In this document: in pieces, positions 45,101 to 58,160 of the stretch
Position numbering within the stretch: position 1 is the stretch's first letter
Layout of the letters: every line of letters begins with the position of its first letter
NCBI RefSeq assembly: GCF_950023065.1
Contig: NC_088679.1
Location: forward strand, 14,384,001-14,448,000
DNA from: Planococcus citri
Taxonomy: Eukaryota; Arthropoda; Insecta; Hemiptera; Pseudococcidae
Length of the DNA: 64,000 nt
Reading direction: 5' to 3'
Program-made: the position numbers and the translations under genes
Notes under the pieces: generated by a model
What the model was told of the DNA's origin: nothing
The model's input: the letters and a program-made list of their open reading frames with translations, nothing else
Databases searched by the model: none

Positions 45101-48100
45101 TCAAGAGGCTGAACCAGTAGGTTAGTGACCTTGAGAGATCAGTTGACCGGGTCAATGGCCTTTGTACGACCCCACAGGAAAACAGACGACTGATCAGATA
45201 GGCAAACAAACGATCTTGTAAAACTGGACAGGCAGGTCAGTGACCTTGAAATTTCAGATCCGCATGTAAATGACTTCAATAGGGTAGACAGATAGACAAG
45301 ACAGGCCAATCAATGACCTTAAAGATCTTGAAAGTCAGACAGCTGCGCGCAGATAACCTCGAGCGAGAGTCCAGACAAGCAGACAAAGAACCTTAAGACA
45401 CTAGACAGGTAGATCAGATGACCTTGAGAGGACAGTCAGACAGACAGACGACCTCGAGAGGCTAGATCGGCAAACAGACGACTAGATGAGAGTTCTGAGA
45501 AGTAGTTCAGTGACCTTAAGAGGCCGGAGAGACAAGTCAATGACCTTAGGAGGCCAGGCAAGCACAAGGTTATTTTAGAAACACCATTCCAACGATATCT
45601 TACCGTAATCGCTGTGATTTCAGTATCGTACAGCGTTTTCAAATCGCCTTCGCCCACACCGTCGCGATACATGATCACCGGATTTGGTAATCTATTATTG
45701 TTCAACTGCTGGTATCGAAGTACAGCCTCTGTAATCACATCGCAGCTATGAAATAACAAACAAAATTCAAATCACTAATCTCTCATCTCTCATATTCACT
45801 TACTCGACATATTGAGCGCGCTATTGGCCGAAAGCTCGGCTCCGGCAGTGTGATGACTTAATGTCGAATAATATCGTCCAAATAGCGAATCCATCGTAGC
45901 GACCATAGCGCCGAAACTTCTATTTCTGTCGCGAGGATCGTGACAAACGTCGAATCCAACAATCATAGCTTCCTAAAAAAAATAGCCAAGGAAAACAAAA
46001 TTAAAATTCACCCTTTTTTGTCCTGCCCATCGATTTCCTCATACCTTGATCGGAATATCAACGCTCCAAGGCGCACCTCCCATTTTACAGTTGATTTGAA
46101 TAGTGATTTTTGTAGCGATCGACATGGCGCTTTTGGCTTTGATGTTTTTCAATAATACCACCTGAGAAGGTACTGTGAACAAAAATAATACAGCAGCAGA
46201 GATTAGTAACCGATTAAAAGGAGAACTTCATTTTTTTTCAAGTACATGAACAGATGCTAGAAAGTCAAGTATACCTACTTGGGTACTTTTTTTAAAACTC
46301 ACCAGCTTTATCAACGATAGTTTTTTTCTTAATGGCTGAATACCGATCGGATCGATTATTAGGCACCACAAAAACCATGAATTCCGGATTATGTTTATTA
46401 ATGGCCTCTTCGATACCTTGAACGTAAGCCGAAGCGTTATCATTTGGAATGGAAACACTGAAAGGCAAGAAGAATTACATTTGATCAATATTATTTTTAG
46501 ACAGTACAAATAATACGAAAAATACTTTCAGAAAATTTTAGGCAGGTGAAATGTAGTTAAACGAAGCTGCCAAGTTTCGAAGATATTTTTTCTTAACTAT
46601 TATTTTGAGGAGATCTAAAGGAGAGGTCTGATTTTCGAGGAAGAGGACGAGGATGACGAGGAGGGGAACATGAAAAATACCCACTTAATCATCATCATCA
46701 TCCAGAACAAACCAAATACTTACGGAGTAGGCTGTGGCACGACGAAATTCATTCCTCTGCCGCATTCGTTAATCATACGCGCTAAATCTCTCGCTTCTGC
46801 GGAAAACTTGGACGGGAATATCACAACCCATCTGTTCATCGAGGCTGGAACCAACATGGGCGACGATCTCAAATTCTTGGTCCAGTCTACATCGGGTCCG
46901 CTTTGGAATCGTTTGTTTTGTCCGGCGATAATAGTTTCTTGAGGAAGAATACGTCCGTCTACTTCGACCAATTTATCGGACAACTGTATGCCCCAATCGT
47001 TGAGTTTTTTCGATACCTGAAACGAGCAATTGATTACATACAGTTGCACAAAAGGTTGAAGCAAAACAAAAAAACACGCTCATCGTTTTATGGCGAAGGG
47101 GAGTCGAAGTCGATCCATACCTCGGGAATACTGGTCAAACGATGTTTGAAACTCTCCAGTCGTCGAATACGGTCGCTGGGAGCTACGGCGGTGTGTTCGG
47201 CTACAGCCCTCATCAGCGTGTAGTTTGATCTCATCGAGTCGTTCAATCCGGTCATGACGCATAGCTCAGGCACCAAGTATATCTCCGGCGGCATTCCGGC
47301 TCGTACGTCGCGTTGGCTCGACTTTGAGATCAGCATCGGTTGTTTAGGGTCGTTGATTTTCGCTTTATATCTCTGCGAAAATGAGAAAAGAAAAAAATTG
47401 TACGTGAAAAAACGACTCGATACTTAAAATTGAACTACATAAATGTGTACCTACGAGAAAAAAACAAATGTTGTAACTTTTAGGACACCTTGTAGGTAAT
47501 GGGTATAGTTTTGTCTGTTACGAGTACCTACCATGAAAATGCTTCAACTTCAATCTGATCGGATCAAATTAGATTTGGAAGATGTCCAGATACGAACAGA
47601 TCTGACCTGACCAGAACTGGAAAAATCTTATCTGATCAAATCAGATGTGATCAGATTATCCAGTAAGCCAATAGAAAATACCAACTCATCGAATCAGATC
47701 TGATCAGATCCGTACATTTCTCATATCCAATTTTTATCTCATCAGATCGAAGTTTTGATTGGATTAGACCTGTTCAGATCCCTTAATGGAGATCTGATTG
47801 AATCAGATAAGAGCTGGACATTATCCAGATTCAGTTTAATATTAGCCATCTCTAATCAAATCAAATTTTGACCGGATTATATCTGTTTAAACCTGATTCA
47901 ATTAGGTCAATTAGGCCCCTCTCCCCTCCTCCCCAATTTGATTTTGTCGTGGTTTGAACAGATCTAACCTGATCAAAACATTGATTTGTCCAGATCATCA
48001 GATCAGATCTGATAAGGGAGATCATATCTGATCATATCTCAACATTTCTCAGGTTCAATTTTATCCAATTACGCTCTGACAGATCTAATCCGACTACAAC

Positions 48101-51100
48101 TTAGATTTGATCTGATGTGGTCAGTTGTAATAATGAAGACGGGATTGAGTAAGATTAGACCAGATCAGATCAGATCCGGACTTTTACAAGATTCAATTTT
48201 ATCTGAATACTCAGATCGGATCTGGTCAAAATTTAAATCTGATCGGATTAAATTGTATCTGTAAAATGTGCGTTTTTGATCTGATCTGATCAGGTCAAAG
48301 TGATATGATCAGATCTGGCCAAGTTTTCCCAATCAGATCTGAACACGGTTCAAACAAATCTCATCCGGCCAAAGCTTTAATGTGAACAAATCAAATTGGA
48401 TCTGCAGAATGTGCGGAGCTGATCAAGTTTAAACAGATCTAATCAGCTCATCTGATCAAACTGTGATCTGATTCGATGCGGTCAGATCCAATAACGGAGG
48501 TCTGATTGAAATCGAATCAGGTCTCATCAGAATCATAGGATTATATTTATCCGATCAGATCAAAGTTCTGATTGGATTACATTTGTTTGGACCGGATCAG
48601 ATCACATTCATTCTGATCTTCCTTATTGGATCTGACCCACCAGATCAGAACTGATACAAACCTCTTTCCTTATCCGGATCTAATTTGATCGATCTAATCA
48701 GATCTGATTTAATCCGCATTTCAACCTGATCCAATCAAATTGAGTTCGCAAGATCCGAGCTGATCGGATCTTATCTGATTGGATCAAGGCAGAGTGGTCT
48801 GATCAAATTCAATCTGATCTTGTCACTTGAAATCTGATCAAGTCAGCTCACCTGATCAAACGTTGATCTAATTCAATGTGGTCAGATCCGATAACGAAGG
48901 TCTGATTGAAATCGAATCAGCTCAGATCAGATCTAATCAGAATCATTCAATTTCCAGATCCAATTTCATCCGATCATATCACTGTTTTGTTTGGATTAGA
49001 TTTTTTCAGACCGGATCAGAATAATTCTGATCTTCCTTACCGGATCTGCCCACCAGATCAGAACAGATGTGAACCTCCTTCCCTATCGACCAATCTAATC
49101 AGAGCTGATTTAATTCAACCAGATCTGATCAAATTGCGTTTGCAGAATATGCTTATCTGACCAGATCGGATCTGATTTGATCTTATCTGATCAAATCAAG
49201 TCAGAGTGGTCTGGTCAGATTTAATTTAATCTTGCCTTTTGAAATCTGATCAAGATCAAATAGATCTAATCAGATCATCTGATCAAACTTTGTTCTGATT
49301 TGACGCAGTCAGATCCGATAACAACGGTAAGTACGATTGAAATTTCAGATTCAATTTTATTCATCCGATCAGATCAAAGTTCTCATTGGATCAGATTTGT
49401 TCGGATCAGATTCATTCTGATCTTCCTTATCGGATCTGACCCACCAGATCAGAACTGATACGAATATCCGGATCCAATTTGATCAATCTAATCAGATCTG
49501 ATTTACCTAATCCACATTTCAACCTGATCTGATCAAATTGCGTTTGCACTAGAATACGCTTATCTGACCGGGTCTGATTTGATTTGATCTTATCTGATCG
49601 AATCAAGTCAGAGTGGTCTGATCAGATTCCATTTGATCTCGTCACTCAAAATCTGACCCAGTTTGAATGGATCTAATCTGATCAAAACTGGTACATATTT
49701 GATTAAATCTGATTAGGTCAAATTTTGAAGCAGAGAACTGTTTGAATCTGACCAGATTTGTTCTGATAACATTTCAAACAATGTGATAGAATTCAACCAG
49801 GTCCTCCCTAGTAGACCATGAAACTCCATACAAATCCAAGCCTATCAAAAATGTGATCTGGTTAGATCTAGTTGGATCAAATTGCATCAGGAGATTGTCT
49901 AGATCTGATCAGATCAGATTTGATCCGATCAGATCAGGTTTCTTGGGTCTGATCAAATCTGATCAGATTTAATCCGACCAAAACTTTGGTCTGGTCACTT
50001 TACAGGGGAGCATTTCGAACAGCCACTCCATGATTTGAACAAAATCAAACGAGGGGAGGGGGCAAGAAAATGGGGCAATTTAACTCGGGTCCACGTTTTA
50101 AAAAAATTTGTGAACTTTATTTTTAGAAAAGAAAATTTTAAACTTTTTTCTGAACAGAAAATGAGAACTAAGCAGAAAATGCAAACTTCATCTTATGAAG
50201 GAAAACTGAAAACTTCATAGAACAAAAGCTATTGAACTTTCGCTTTAAAAAAATTCTAGTGAAACAACCCCCCCCCCCCCTACCTCCAAAAAAAATCAAT
50301 TTAGGTATGTAAAAGAGAAAAAAATCTCCTTTCAAAAAACTGTTTGTAGAGAAACAAAATTAGTTCTCCACTTCAAATTTCAAAAATGGAAACTTCTAAT
50401 GAAGGAAACTTCTCATAATATATGAAATGACCTTTTCTTTAAGAAAAATAACTCGGGTTCACGTTTTAAAAAAATTTGTGAACTTTATTTTTAGAAAAGA
50501 AAATTTTAAACTTTTTTCTGAACAGAAAATGAGAACTAAGCAGAAAATGCAAACTTCATTCTATGAAGGAAAACTGAAAACTTCATAGAACAAAAGCTAT
50601 TGAACTTTCGCTTTAAAAAAATTCTAGTGAAACAACCCCCCCTCCCTCCCTCCAAAAAAATCAATTTAGGTATGTAAATGAGAAAAAAATCTCCTTTCGA
50701 AAAACTGTTTGTAGAGAAACAAAATTAGTTCTCCACTTCAAATTTCAAAAATGGAAACTTCTAATGAAGGAAACTTCTCATATATGAAGTGACCTTTTCT
50801 TTAAGAAAATTTATTTTTGAAAAAACCTTTTCAAAAAAAAATTTTACAGCAAACTTTTTTAATTTTTTTGAAAAATGAATTGTCCTTTTTTTGGGAAAAG
50901 GGACTTCTTCATAGGAGAAAACTTGTGAAAAAATTCTATTTTGTGTACAGTTCATTTCCAAACTCAATTTTCGAAAAAGAAGTGTATAAAAAATTTCTAG
51001 AAGGCCATCATTTTTTCCCCCTCGAGCCCTCATTGGCTTCCGGCGGCATTGAAACCAAGCAAGATGGAGAGATCATGTCGTCAATAAGTTGTAATCAACA

Positions 51101-53678
51101 TTTCTGGTGCCCCAGTGCATTTTTGGATTTTTGAACACTAAAAGAAAATTCAAAAAAGCTATTTCCAGGGTGTCTACAGGAATTCGTTTACCGAAAATCA
51201 CTAACTTTTCAGTACTTTTTCACTACCTTTCAAAAAAATACTACCTTCCAAAATATTTACCTCCCCCCCCCCCCCATCCCCAAGGGAGGTTTTTTTCACT
51301 CTTTTCATAATCTAGTAATTATTTGGAACTGTTTTGAGAATAACTTTTTTTCAAAAAATATGAAAGATGGACTTTTTTTTTTCATTTTTAGCAGTGATTT
51401 TTATATTTTACATGATTGTGTGGAAAATCAGATTTTTCACTTTTTCATTTTAACAACTTTTTAAGCAAAATTTGCCGAAAATCACTACTTTTCACTACAG
51501 ACTTTCAAAATCACTACCTTTTCACTACTTTCACAAGCTGTAGACACCCTGATTTCAAGAGTGATTTTCAAATTTTTTATGACCAAAGTAATAAACCAAT
51601 GTAAATAATGCCTTCAAATTCAGCGACCACACGTCAACATGCAACCATTAATTGTGGACCATTCTGTTCCCTCCAGAAAATTTCAAATCGTTTTTTAAAG
51701 TTTTTCAATTTTCAAAAATTTCCAAAAATTTAAAAGTGAAATTTTAGCATTTGAAATTTTGATTGGGAGGATTTTAAGATACGATTTTTCTACCAAGCTC
51801 GGTTTTGTTGAAATCAGCGAGTATGAGTTCAAAACATTCCCTTGCCAGGTCAAATGTCCTAATCTAATTTGATCTCATCTTATCCAATAATTTCACACCA
51901 GACTTGGGTAAGCACACAGAAAATTCAATGCACATAATCCCAAAACCGAATTCAACATTTAAAAAAAACAATCTCAAATATCTCATCAAATTAAACACAA
52001 AAATTGACTTGAAGATGCGCTTACGTTCGCAAAATATTCTTTATAAGAAATGTGACGTTCGCCTTCTTTGGTTTTTTGTTTGAACGTAGATTCCGGAGTA
52101 TCGTTGTACGATACGTCTGTTATTTTGTACGTTTTATCGTTATACGTCGTCATAACGGTACATCCGATGATCGTCGCCGAGTACGCTTCTCTGAAGCCCT
52201 GTCAACACAAACCAAAAAAATACGCAAAACAACCACGAAATTATTCAAAAATTGAGCACTTTCTAAGCACGACATTATGTAAAAACAAAAGTTCGTAAAT
52301 TTACCCTATCTCCCGAGCTTCTCAATATTTCTCTAAATATATCGTAAGCTGTATCTATTCTCAACACTTTGTAGATGATTTCAGCCTGCAGCAGGACGTC
52401 GTACTCGTATTGAGCCATCGATGTGATATATCCGGGCCATAATTCCAAATTATGTTCTCTAACGGCAACCTACACACATGTAAAGAAGAGAAAAACAAAA
52501 ATACATACGATCTCAATTAAGGTTTTTTTATTCATCGTCGAAAAATATTTAGGTACACTGGGAGTAAACTTACAGCGGCTTCTTTGTCGAAATAGTTCCT
52601 TTTAATCAACTGCAAGTTCATTTTACTCATGCATCCTCGAACGATGATATTGAACACTTGCAGACGTTGGTAATCACCCGGCTCGACCGTTCCGACGGGT
52701 TTAATCGTGATAATAATATTCTGCTGGTCGCTATTTCGAACCGAAACTAATTCCAAAGGTTGCTGCAAATCGAAACAGAAAAAAACTTCATACTTTTTTC
52801 AACAACACACAAAACATCATAATATTCGGCAAAAAAAAACCACTCACGTTATTGGCACAAAAATTATGAGAAGAGAAGATGGTAGATCCGTCGAAGAGAT
52901 ATTGTCCCAGACGTTCGCGATGCTCACGAAGGAATATTTTCCGCATTCCCACACGATCTTCGGCCGGATTAAAGTCAACATGGTACTTGTTCAGGGTCCA
53001 ATCTGGATTCATCGTCAATCGGAAAAAGTTACTCTGGATTTTGGTTTTTTGACCGGAAAGACCTATTGGAAACAATACATTCTTCATTATAAAACATCCA
53101 CAGACCAAAGTACGATTCAGTAATCATTTTCCACGTTTCTGTTCAACTCACCTTTCTTAGTTACTCGAACGCTTTCAGGTCTACTATGTAAAAACTGACC
53201 CTCGAGGTATCTGCCTCCTCTGATACCGAATCGTCCGTAAGGTGTACGATTTCCATCACCGTTTCCGTTACCGTTTCCGTTTCCATTTCCAGCAGAACTC
53301 GCAACAGTAGTACCAGTGCCTCCTCTCATCGCTGAAACATTAACAACATCATCGATCACATCGATCCGCTAATTCGAAGGGAGAAAAAAACACCACTCAA
53401 TTTTCAAAATAAAACTTACTACTTCTAGGTCCACCTCCGGAGACGCTCATTGCTTGCATTTGCTGAGTCGGAGGAGCAGTTGACCTTGAGGCAGCGCTGG
53501 CTCTGCCTTTACTCGTTCCTCTTCCATGAGCAGTCGGTATTGTTGTCGAACTACTTGAGCTGGCTCCAGTTTGAGGCTGCGGAGCTGCCGCTGCTCCTGT
53601 TGCGGACGGTTGTGGGGTAGGTTTGGGTCTGGATCGGCCTCGGCCTCGAGCTCTTCCTAATCCTTCTTGGCTTTCCAT
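42191..53678 (-). CDS. Piwi-clade Argonaute (Piwi/Aubergine-like)
   Basis: Fifteen coding exons join in phase to 912 residues: 53678-53420, 53331-53152, 53062-52848, 52762-52574, 52469-52305, 52198-52025, 47372-47121, 47016-46724, 46457-46303, 46172-46045, 45972-45800, 45745-45604, 42801-42650, 42543-42396, 42304-42191. Piwi proteins load piRNAs and silence transposons in the germ line. The N-terminus is rich in Arg-Gly/Gly-Arg (RARGRGRSR), typical targets of arginine dimethylation and Tudor binding. The PAZ domain lies at about 225-370, MID follows, and the PIWI domain carries Asp678 (GFDVCHD), Asp756 (MYRDGVGE) and His845 (SPTHYNV), so slicer residues are intact. It ends in the characteristic LLYFL. 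An acceptor AG directly before the ATG implies an upstream non-coding exon. Introns 6 and 12 are filled with tandem repeats. Confidence 0.96.
43021..45575. repeat. Minisatellite array in Piwi intron 12 with GGTCAATGACCTTGAGAGG units
   Basis: Degenerate tandem units of about 35-45 bp built from GGTCAATGACCTTGAGAGGACAGACAGACGACCTTGGAAGCCAGACAGG-type phrases fill the intron between exons 12 and 13. A higher-order unit beginning GCCAGACAAGCACGCAGAAA recurs near 43657, 44046, 44470 and 44938, about 390-470 bp apart. Many units contain the palindrome RGGTCARTGACCT. It has no coding function, although long open frames run through it. Confidence 0.85.
47540..49990. repeat. GATCTGATCAGATC-type degenerate array in Piwi intron 6
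   Basis: About 2.4 kb of overlapping TCTGATC, GATCAGATC and AATCAGATCTGAT words without a fixed period, although longer phrases repeat (TCTTCCTTATCGGATCTGAC near 48620, 49030 and 49420, about 400 bp apart). Open frames such as 48906-49160 are repeat artefacts. It lies wholly inside the 4.65-kb intron 47373-52024. Confidence 0.85.
50081..50812. repeat. Two tandem copies of a ~368-bp unit in Piwi intron 6
   Basis: AACTCGGGT(C/T)CACGTTTTAA opens both copies (50081 and 50449), and both end in CTTTTCTTTAAGAAAA. Differences are few, including the length of a C-rich tract (about 50267-50282 against 50634-50650), so the duplication is recent. Confidence 0.85.
50813..52024. other. Rest of Piwi intron 6
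   Basis: AT-rich DNA with a C run near 51264. CACTACCTTTCA words are repeated near 51222-51540. No exon or RNA gene is seen. Confidence 0.4.
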
Positions 53679-54399
53679 ATCTGGAAAATATGAACAAAAA
53701 AAAAAAAAAAGGCGTTAGAATATTGATATAGATTTTTTTAAAAAAATAGTCATCAACTAATTAGATTTTTTGAGAGCAGAATTTAGGGAGTCAAATTTTT
53801 GAATTAAGATGCAGCAATTTTCCTAAGGTCTTCTCAAGATTTCAGCAGACTTTCAACAAATGTTTCTCGTGATTTTACCTGATCTCTCTTCTTACTTCAA
53901 ACACAGTTTTCAAAAAGTTCACTCAAATCGTAACTAATTCGCAAAACTGATCTTTCGCAGATTTTTTTTTACCACCAAACCTGAATTTTTAAAGAATTAT
54001 CAAGGAAAAATGCACGATTTTTGAGACGATTGCAGAACTTTCAGGACCCATTGAGAAAATCCTTCGGATTCTGATTTCAAAAAGTCTTCCAACAGACGCC
54101 AAAAAAACTCATTTTTAAAATTCAACTATTTTTGACAGATTATAAAAAATTATAAACAAATTTTTTCTACAGTTTTTTCAAATAAAAAAAGAAAAAAAAT
54201 CGCTATTACTGGCTCCTAATCATTTCCCGACTCCTTGAAACAAACGAAGTTTTTTTCTATAGTCGAAATTTCTTATCATAACACTCGACTTTAGAGTTTG
54301 ATTGCTCGAAACTGCCACAAATCGCAGGAAATACTTGTACCTTTACAGCGTTTCAAAGGTAATACTCGGGGAGCCCGTCTAAGGATCTATTGCAGCGCC

Positions 54400-56105
54400 C
54401 CCGCCACCGTCGATCCTCTGGGACAACTTTTTTCTTACACGGGGAGTCCTAAGGAACATTTCTAGCCCTTGTACTCAAAAAAAAGTGTCTCTACTTACAA
54501 AATGGCGGCCATTTTGATTGACAGGTCAGCCGAAATCGCAGATTTTTGCGTTTAAACATAGGACTTGCACGAACTTTTTCAAACTTTACAAAGGTAGATC
54601 GAAAGATCATGCAAAAATTTATCACCTGCCAAAATTTCAAGTGCTGAAGTGAGTTTTTCGATTTTTGGTGGATTTTTGAAAATCAAATTCAGGCCAAAAA
54701 TGAGGGAAAAAATCAAAATTTTACCAAATTGATCAAGAAAGCTGCAATTTGGGATATATCCTATTTTCGGCACGATTGGAAACTGTTTCAAACCGTTTTG
54801 AGTAGTTCTGGAGCCTACAGAAGATTTTTAGAACTCGAAATTCCCACAAAATTTCATCAAATGAAGTTGGAAAGCTAAAATTCATTCTGCAAACTAATTT
54901 CAATGCGCTACGAAGTACTGCAGGTAAATTTCAAGTCGTTATGGAGCCTCCAGCAATTTTTTGAAAATTACTGGAGCCTCCAGTAGCGATTTCAACATTG
55001 AATTTTCACAACATTTTATCAAAAATGGAGATGGAAAGCTGAAATTTACTCTACACTCCAATTTTAACACCCTCTGAAGACGACTTCAAGTGGGTTCAAG
55101 TAATTTTGGAGCCTCCAGCGACTTTTTGGAAATTACTGGAGCCTCTGGTAGATTTTTGAAACTTGAAATTCCCGCAACTTTTACCAAATGGCGTTGGAAA
55201 GCAGAAATTTACTTCGCAAACTAATTTCAATGCGATATGAACTGGACTACATGGTGGTTTCAAATGGTTTTGAAGCTTCCAGCTATATTTTGGAAATTTC
55301 AATTTTCCAAAAAACGCCATACGACCTTTCAAAAAGTTGCTGGAAGCTCCAAAACGACTTGAAATGCACCAGCACTCAGAAGCAAGCGCGAAAACCACGA
55401 TTTTTTCGACTTCGTAGCGTATTGAAATCAGTTTGCAGAATGAATTTCGACGACTTTCCATCTCCGTTTATGATGAAACTTTGGGAAAATTTCAAGTTTC
55501 AAAAATCTGCTGGATGCTCCAGTAATTTTCAAAAAATCGCTGGAGGCTCCAAAACGACTTGGAATCCCCCTGAAGTCGACTTCGTAGCGTATTGAAATTG
55601 GAGCAGAGTAAATTTCGGTTATCCAAATCCATTTGATGAAATTTTGTGTGAATTTCGAGTTCTAAAAATCTGCTGGGGGCTCCAGAACTGCTCAAAACGG
55701 TTTGAAACAGTTTCCAATCGATTTGGCATGTCGAAAATAGGGTATATCCTAAATTTCAGCTTTCTTGGTCAATTGTGGTAAAATTTTAATTTTTTCCCTC
55801 ATTTTTGGCCTGAATTTGATTTTCAAAAATTCACCAAAAATCGAAAAACGCACTTTGGAACTTGAAATTTTGACAGGTAATAAATTTTTGCCTGATTTTT
55901 CGATCTACTTTTGTATGGGTTGAAAAATTTTGTGCAAATCCTATGTTGGAACGCAAAATCTGCGATTTCGGCTGACCTGTCAATCAAAATGGCCACCATT
56001 TTGTAAGTAGGGACACTTTTTTTTGAGTATAAATAAGGGCTAGAAATGTTCCTTAGGACTCCCCCTTCAAGAAAAAAGTTGTCCCAGAGGATCGACGGAG
56101 GGGGG
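54400..56105. mobile_element. Foldback element copy D (TAGTCCGGC family), diverged
   Basis: The same arm order as in copies A-C appears: ATCCTC(T)GGGACAAC, CAAAATGGCGGCCATTTTG at about 54498 (CAAAATGGCCACCATTTTG, mutated, at about 55986 on the right), and GAGCCTCCAG-marked units with a central spacer near 55240-55340. The outermost TAGTCCGGC ends are not recognisable, so limits are approximate and no duplication is seen. It lies just upstream of the Piwi coding start, possibly in the 5'-UTR intron. Confidence 0.75.
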
Positions 56106-57926
56106 AAATAGTTTTAAAAACATTCGTCAAAAAATTTAGAAAGTTCAAAGTAGAGCTTTTTTTAAGCTTTATGTTTTCGAAAGCTTGGAAAATTTTCGAG
56201 CTCCCCTCCCCCTCAAGGCAGTGCTTTTGAATCCACAATTTTGAAAAATATCATAATAAAATGACAAAATTTCAAAAACCATGACTCTGAGTTAGGAACA
56301 CATTTGACCCCAAAATCAGAATTACCCCCTCCCCTTCCTAAAAAAGTTTTGAGGCGCAAAATTTAAAAAAATAATATGTATAATGATTTTAAAGCCAAAC
56401 GAATTTCAGAACCAGAATTTAGAGCTCTTGGAATTTCACACTTGAACGACCATATTCTAATTTTTGAAATTTTAACCAACAAGCCCCCCTCTCCTCTTTG
56501 GAAGACTCCAACAGGGCTCGTATTCAATTTTCTCTGACAAAAAGAGGAACTCTGGTAACCAAAAAAAAACTGAAAAAGTAACCAAAAAAAAGACAAAATG
56601 CGAGCAAAACATTTTAAAGTTCCACTACTTTCAAACTTTCTGACAAAAAATAGAGATTTTTTGACAATTTTTGGAAACCAATTAGGTAAGAATTCTTGTA
56701 TTTGGCAAAATAAAACAAATAAGACTGACAATTCTAACAAAAGAAATGGTTTTTAGGTAATTTCTGGCGAAAAAACGAGACTTTTGTGCATTTTTTGAAG
56801 ATAAAAAAACAAAACTTTGGAATTGCGTGCAAAAGAAGAAAAAAAACTATTAAAAAAAATTTCGTCAAAAAGCGAGGATTTTTTTTACAATTTTTGGCAA
56901 AAAGCAAGACTGTAAATTTTATCAAAAAACAAGACTTTTTGGAAATTTCTGGCAAATATGTACCAGTTTCTAATAAGCAAGTCTTTAAGATGTCTTAAGA
57001 AAAAAAAAAAATACCTACAAGAAAAGTGAAAATTTAAAATTTATTTGGGAATTATTGGCTCAAAAATGACATTTTTTCTCAATTTTTTTTCGAAAAGCAA
57101 GATTTTGTTTATTTTGTAATTTTTGGTAAATTTAGGTAAAGCAGCCGAGGCTTTTCAAGTGCTATAGAAAGCGAGCATTTTTGAAAATAAATCGAGATTT
57201 TTAGACAGTTTTTGAAAAGAATGAAAACTTGTTGGTAATTTTTTTGCAAAAAAGTGAGAATTTTTGACAATTTTTGGCAAAAAAAAAAACGAATTTTTTT
57301 GCAAAAAAGTGAGAATTTTTGACAATTTTTGGCAAAAAAAACGAACTTTTTTGTAATTATTGTTGAAAATGGGAAGCTTTTTTTGATAAGTAAATTTTTT
57401 TATCAAAAAGTAAGATTTTTTGGAATTTTTTAGGCAAAAAAAAAGTCCTCCAAATCCATAATTTGAATCCCATATCGCATTTATAAAATTTTTGGCGCTT
57501 ATTTCGCCTCCCCCCTCCTCTGGTTACTCATTTCGGTCTTTGGGTCCAACAGCTTTTAAAATCAGAATCCAAAAGTTCAAAAATCTATAATAATTTGAAA
57601 CCCATATCAATTTTTTAGTTCAATATTTTTCCACCTTCCCCCTCTCTAGCTACATACAAAATAGATAAGGCAGAAGTTTAAAAGTCGAAAATCCCAAAAA
57701 GACACATTCGGGCCGGGTATCCTCTAAAATACATACCAAATCTCAACTCTCCCCTCCCCCCTCCCACCAATACACACAATAAAAATCAGATTCTTCACTT
57801 TCAGAGAATTTCGTTGAAATGACTCTAGCTGAAATGTTTTCAAAGTCCGGCAGAGGGAAAAAAATTCAGACACGCCTAATATCGATGAAAATTGAAAATG
57901 GACTTCTGAGACCTCGAAACGAAAAG
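56106..57926. other. AT-rich stretch, no gene seen
   Basis: Contains the same TTTTTGGCAAAAAAG-type low-complexity DNA as 10490-11200 (a 60-bp near-exact direct repeat at about 57240-57345) and several CCCCTCCCC-rich patches. Nothing coding is recognised. Confidence 0.5.
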
Positions 57927-58160
57927 AATATAGCCAGAGGTAAAAAGAACCTTTTAGCGAGAAGTTTGTTAGATTAGGAAGAAATAACTCTTGCTTCTCA
58001 GTTTTTACTATTTATTAGTGCAAAGCTTTTCAAACACCAAGTGTTCATCATCAGGCTTAAATCACTATTGAACAAAATAACCAAGTCTACAAGCTTATAT
58101 ACTAGTGTACAAGGGTGTGGTAGTTTAACAGTACAAGGGTGAGGCAGTACAAGGGTGTGG

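Noticed and set aside
48906..49160. 84-codon frame in the GATC array
   Set aside because: Stop-poor simple repeat (QIRSD-type residues), within an intron.
53260..53300. GGAAACGGTAACGG-type repeat near Piwi exon 2 considered as a minisatellite
   Set aside because: It is coding: it translates as a short Gly-Asn repeat in the Piwi N-terminal region.
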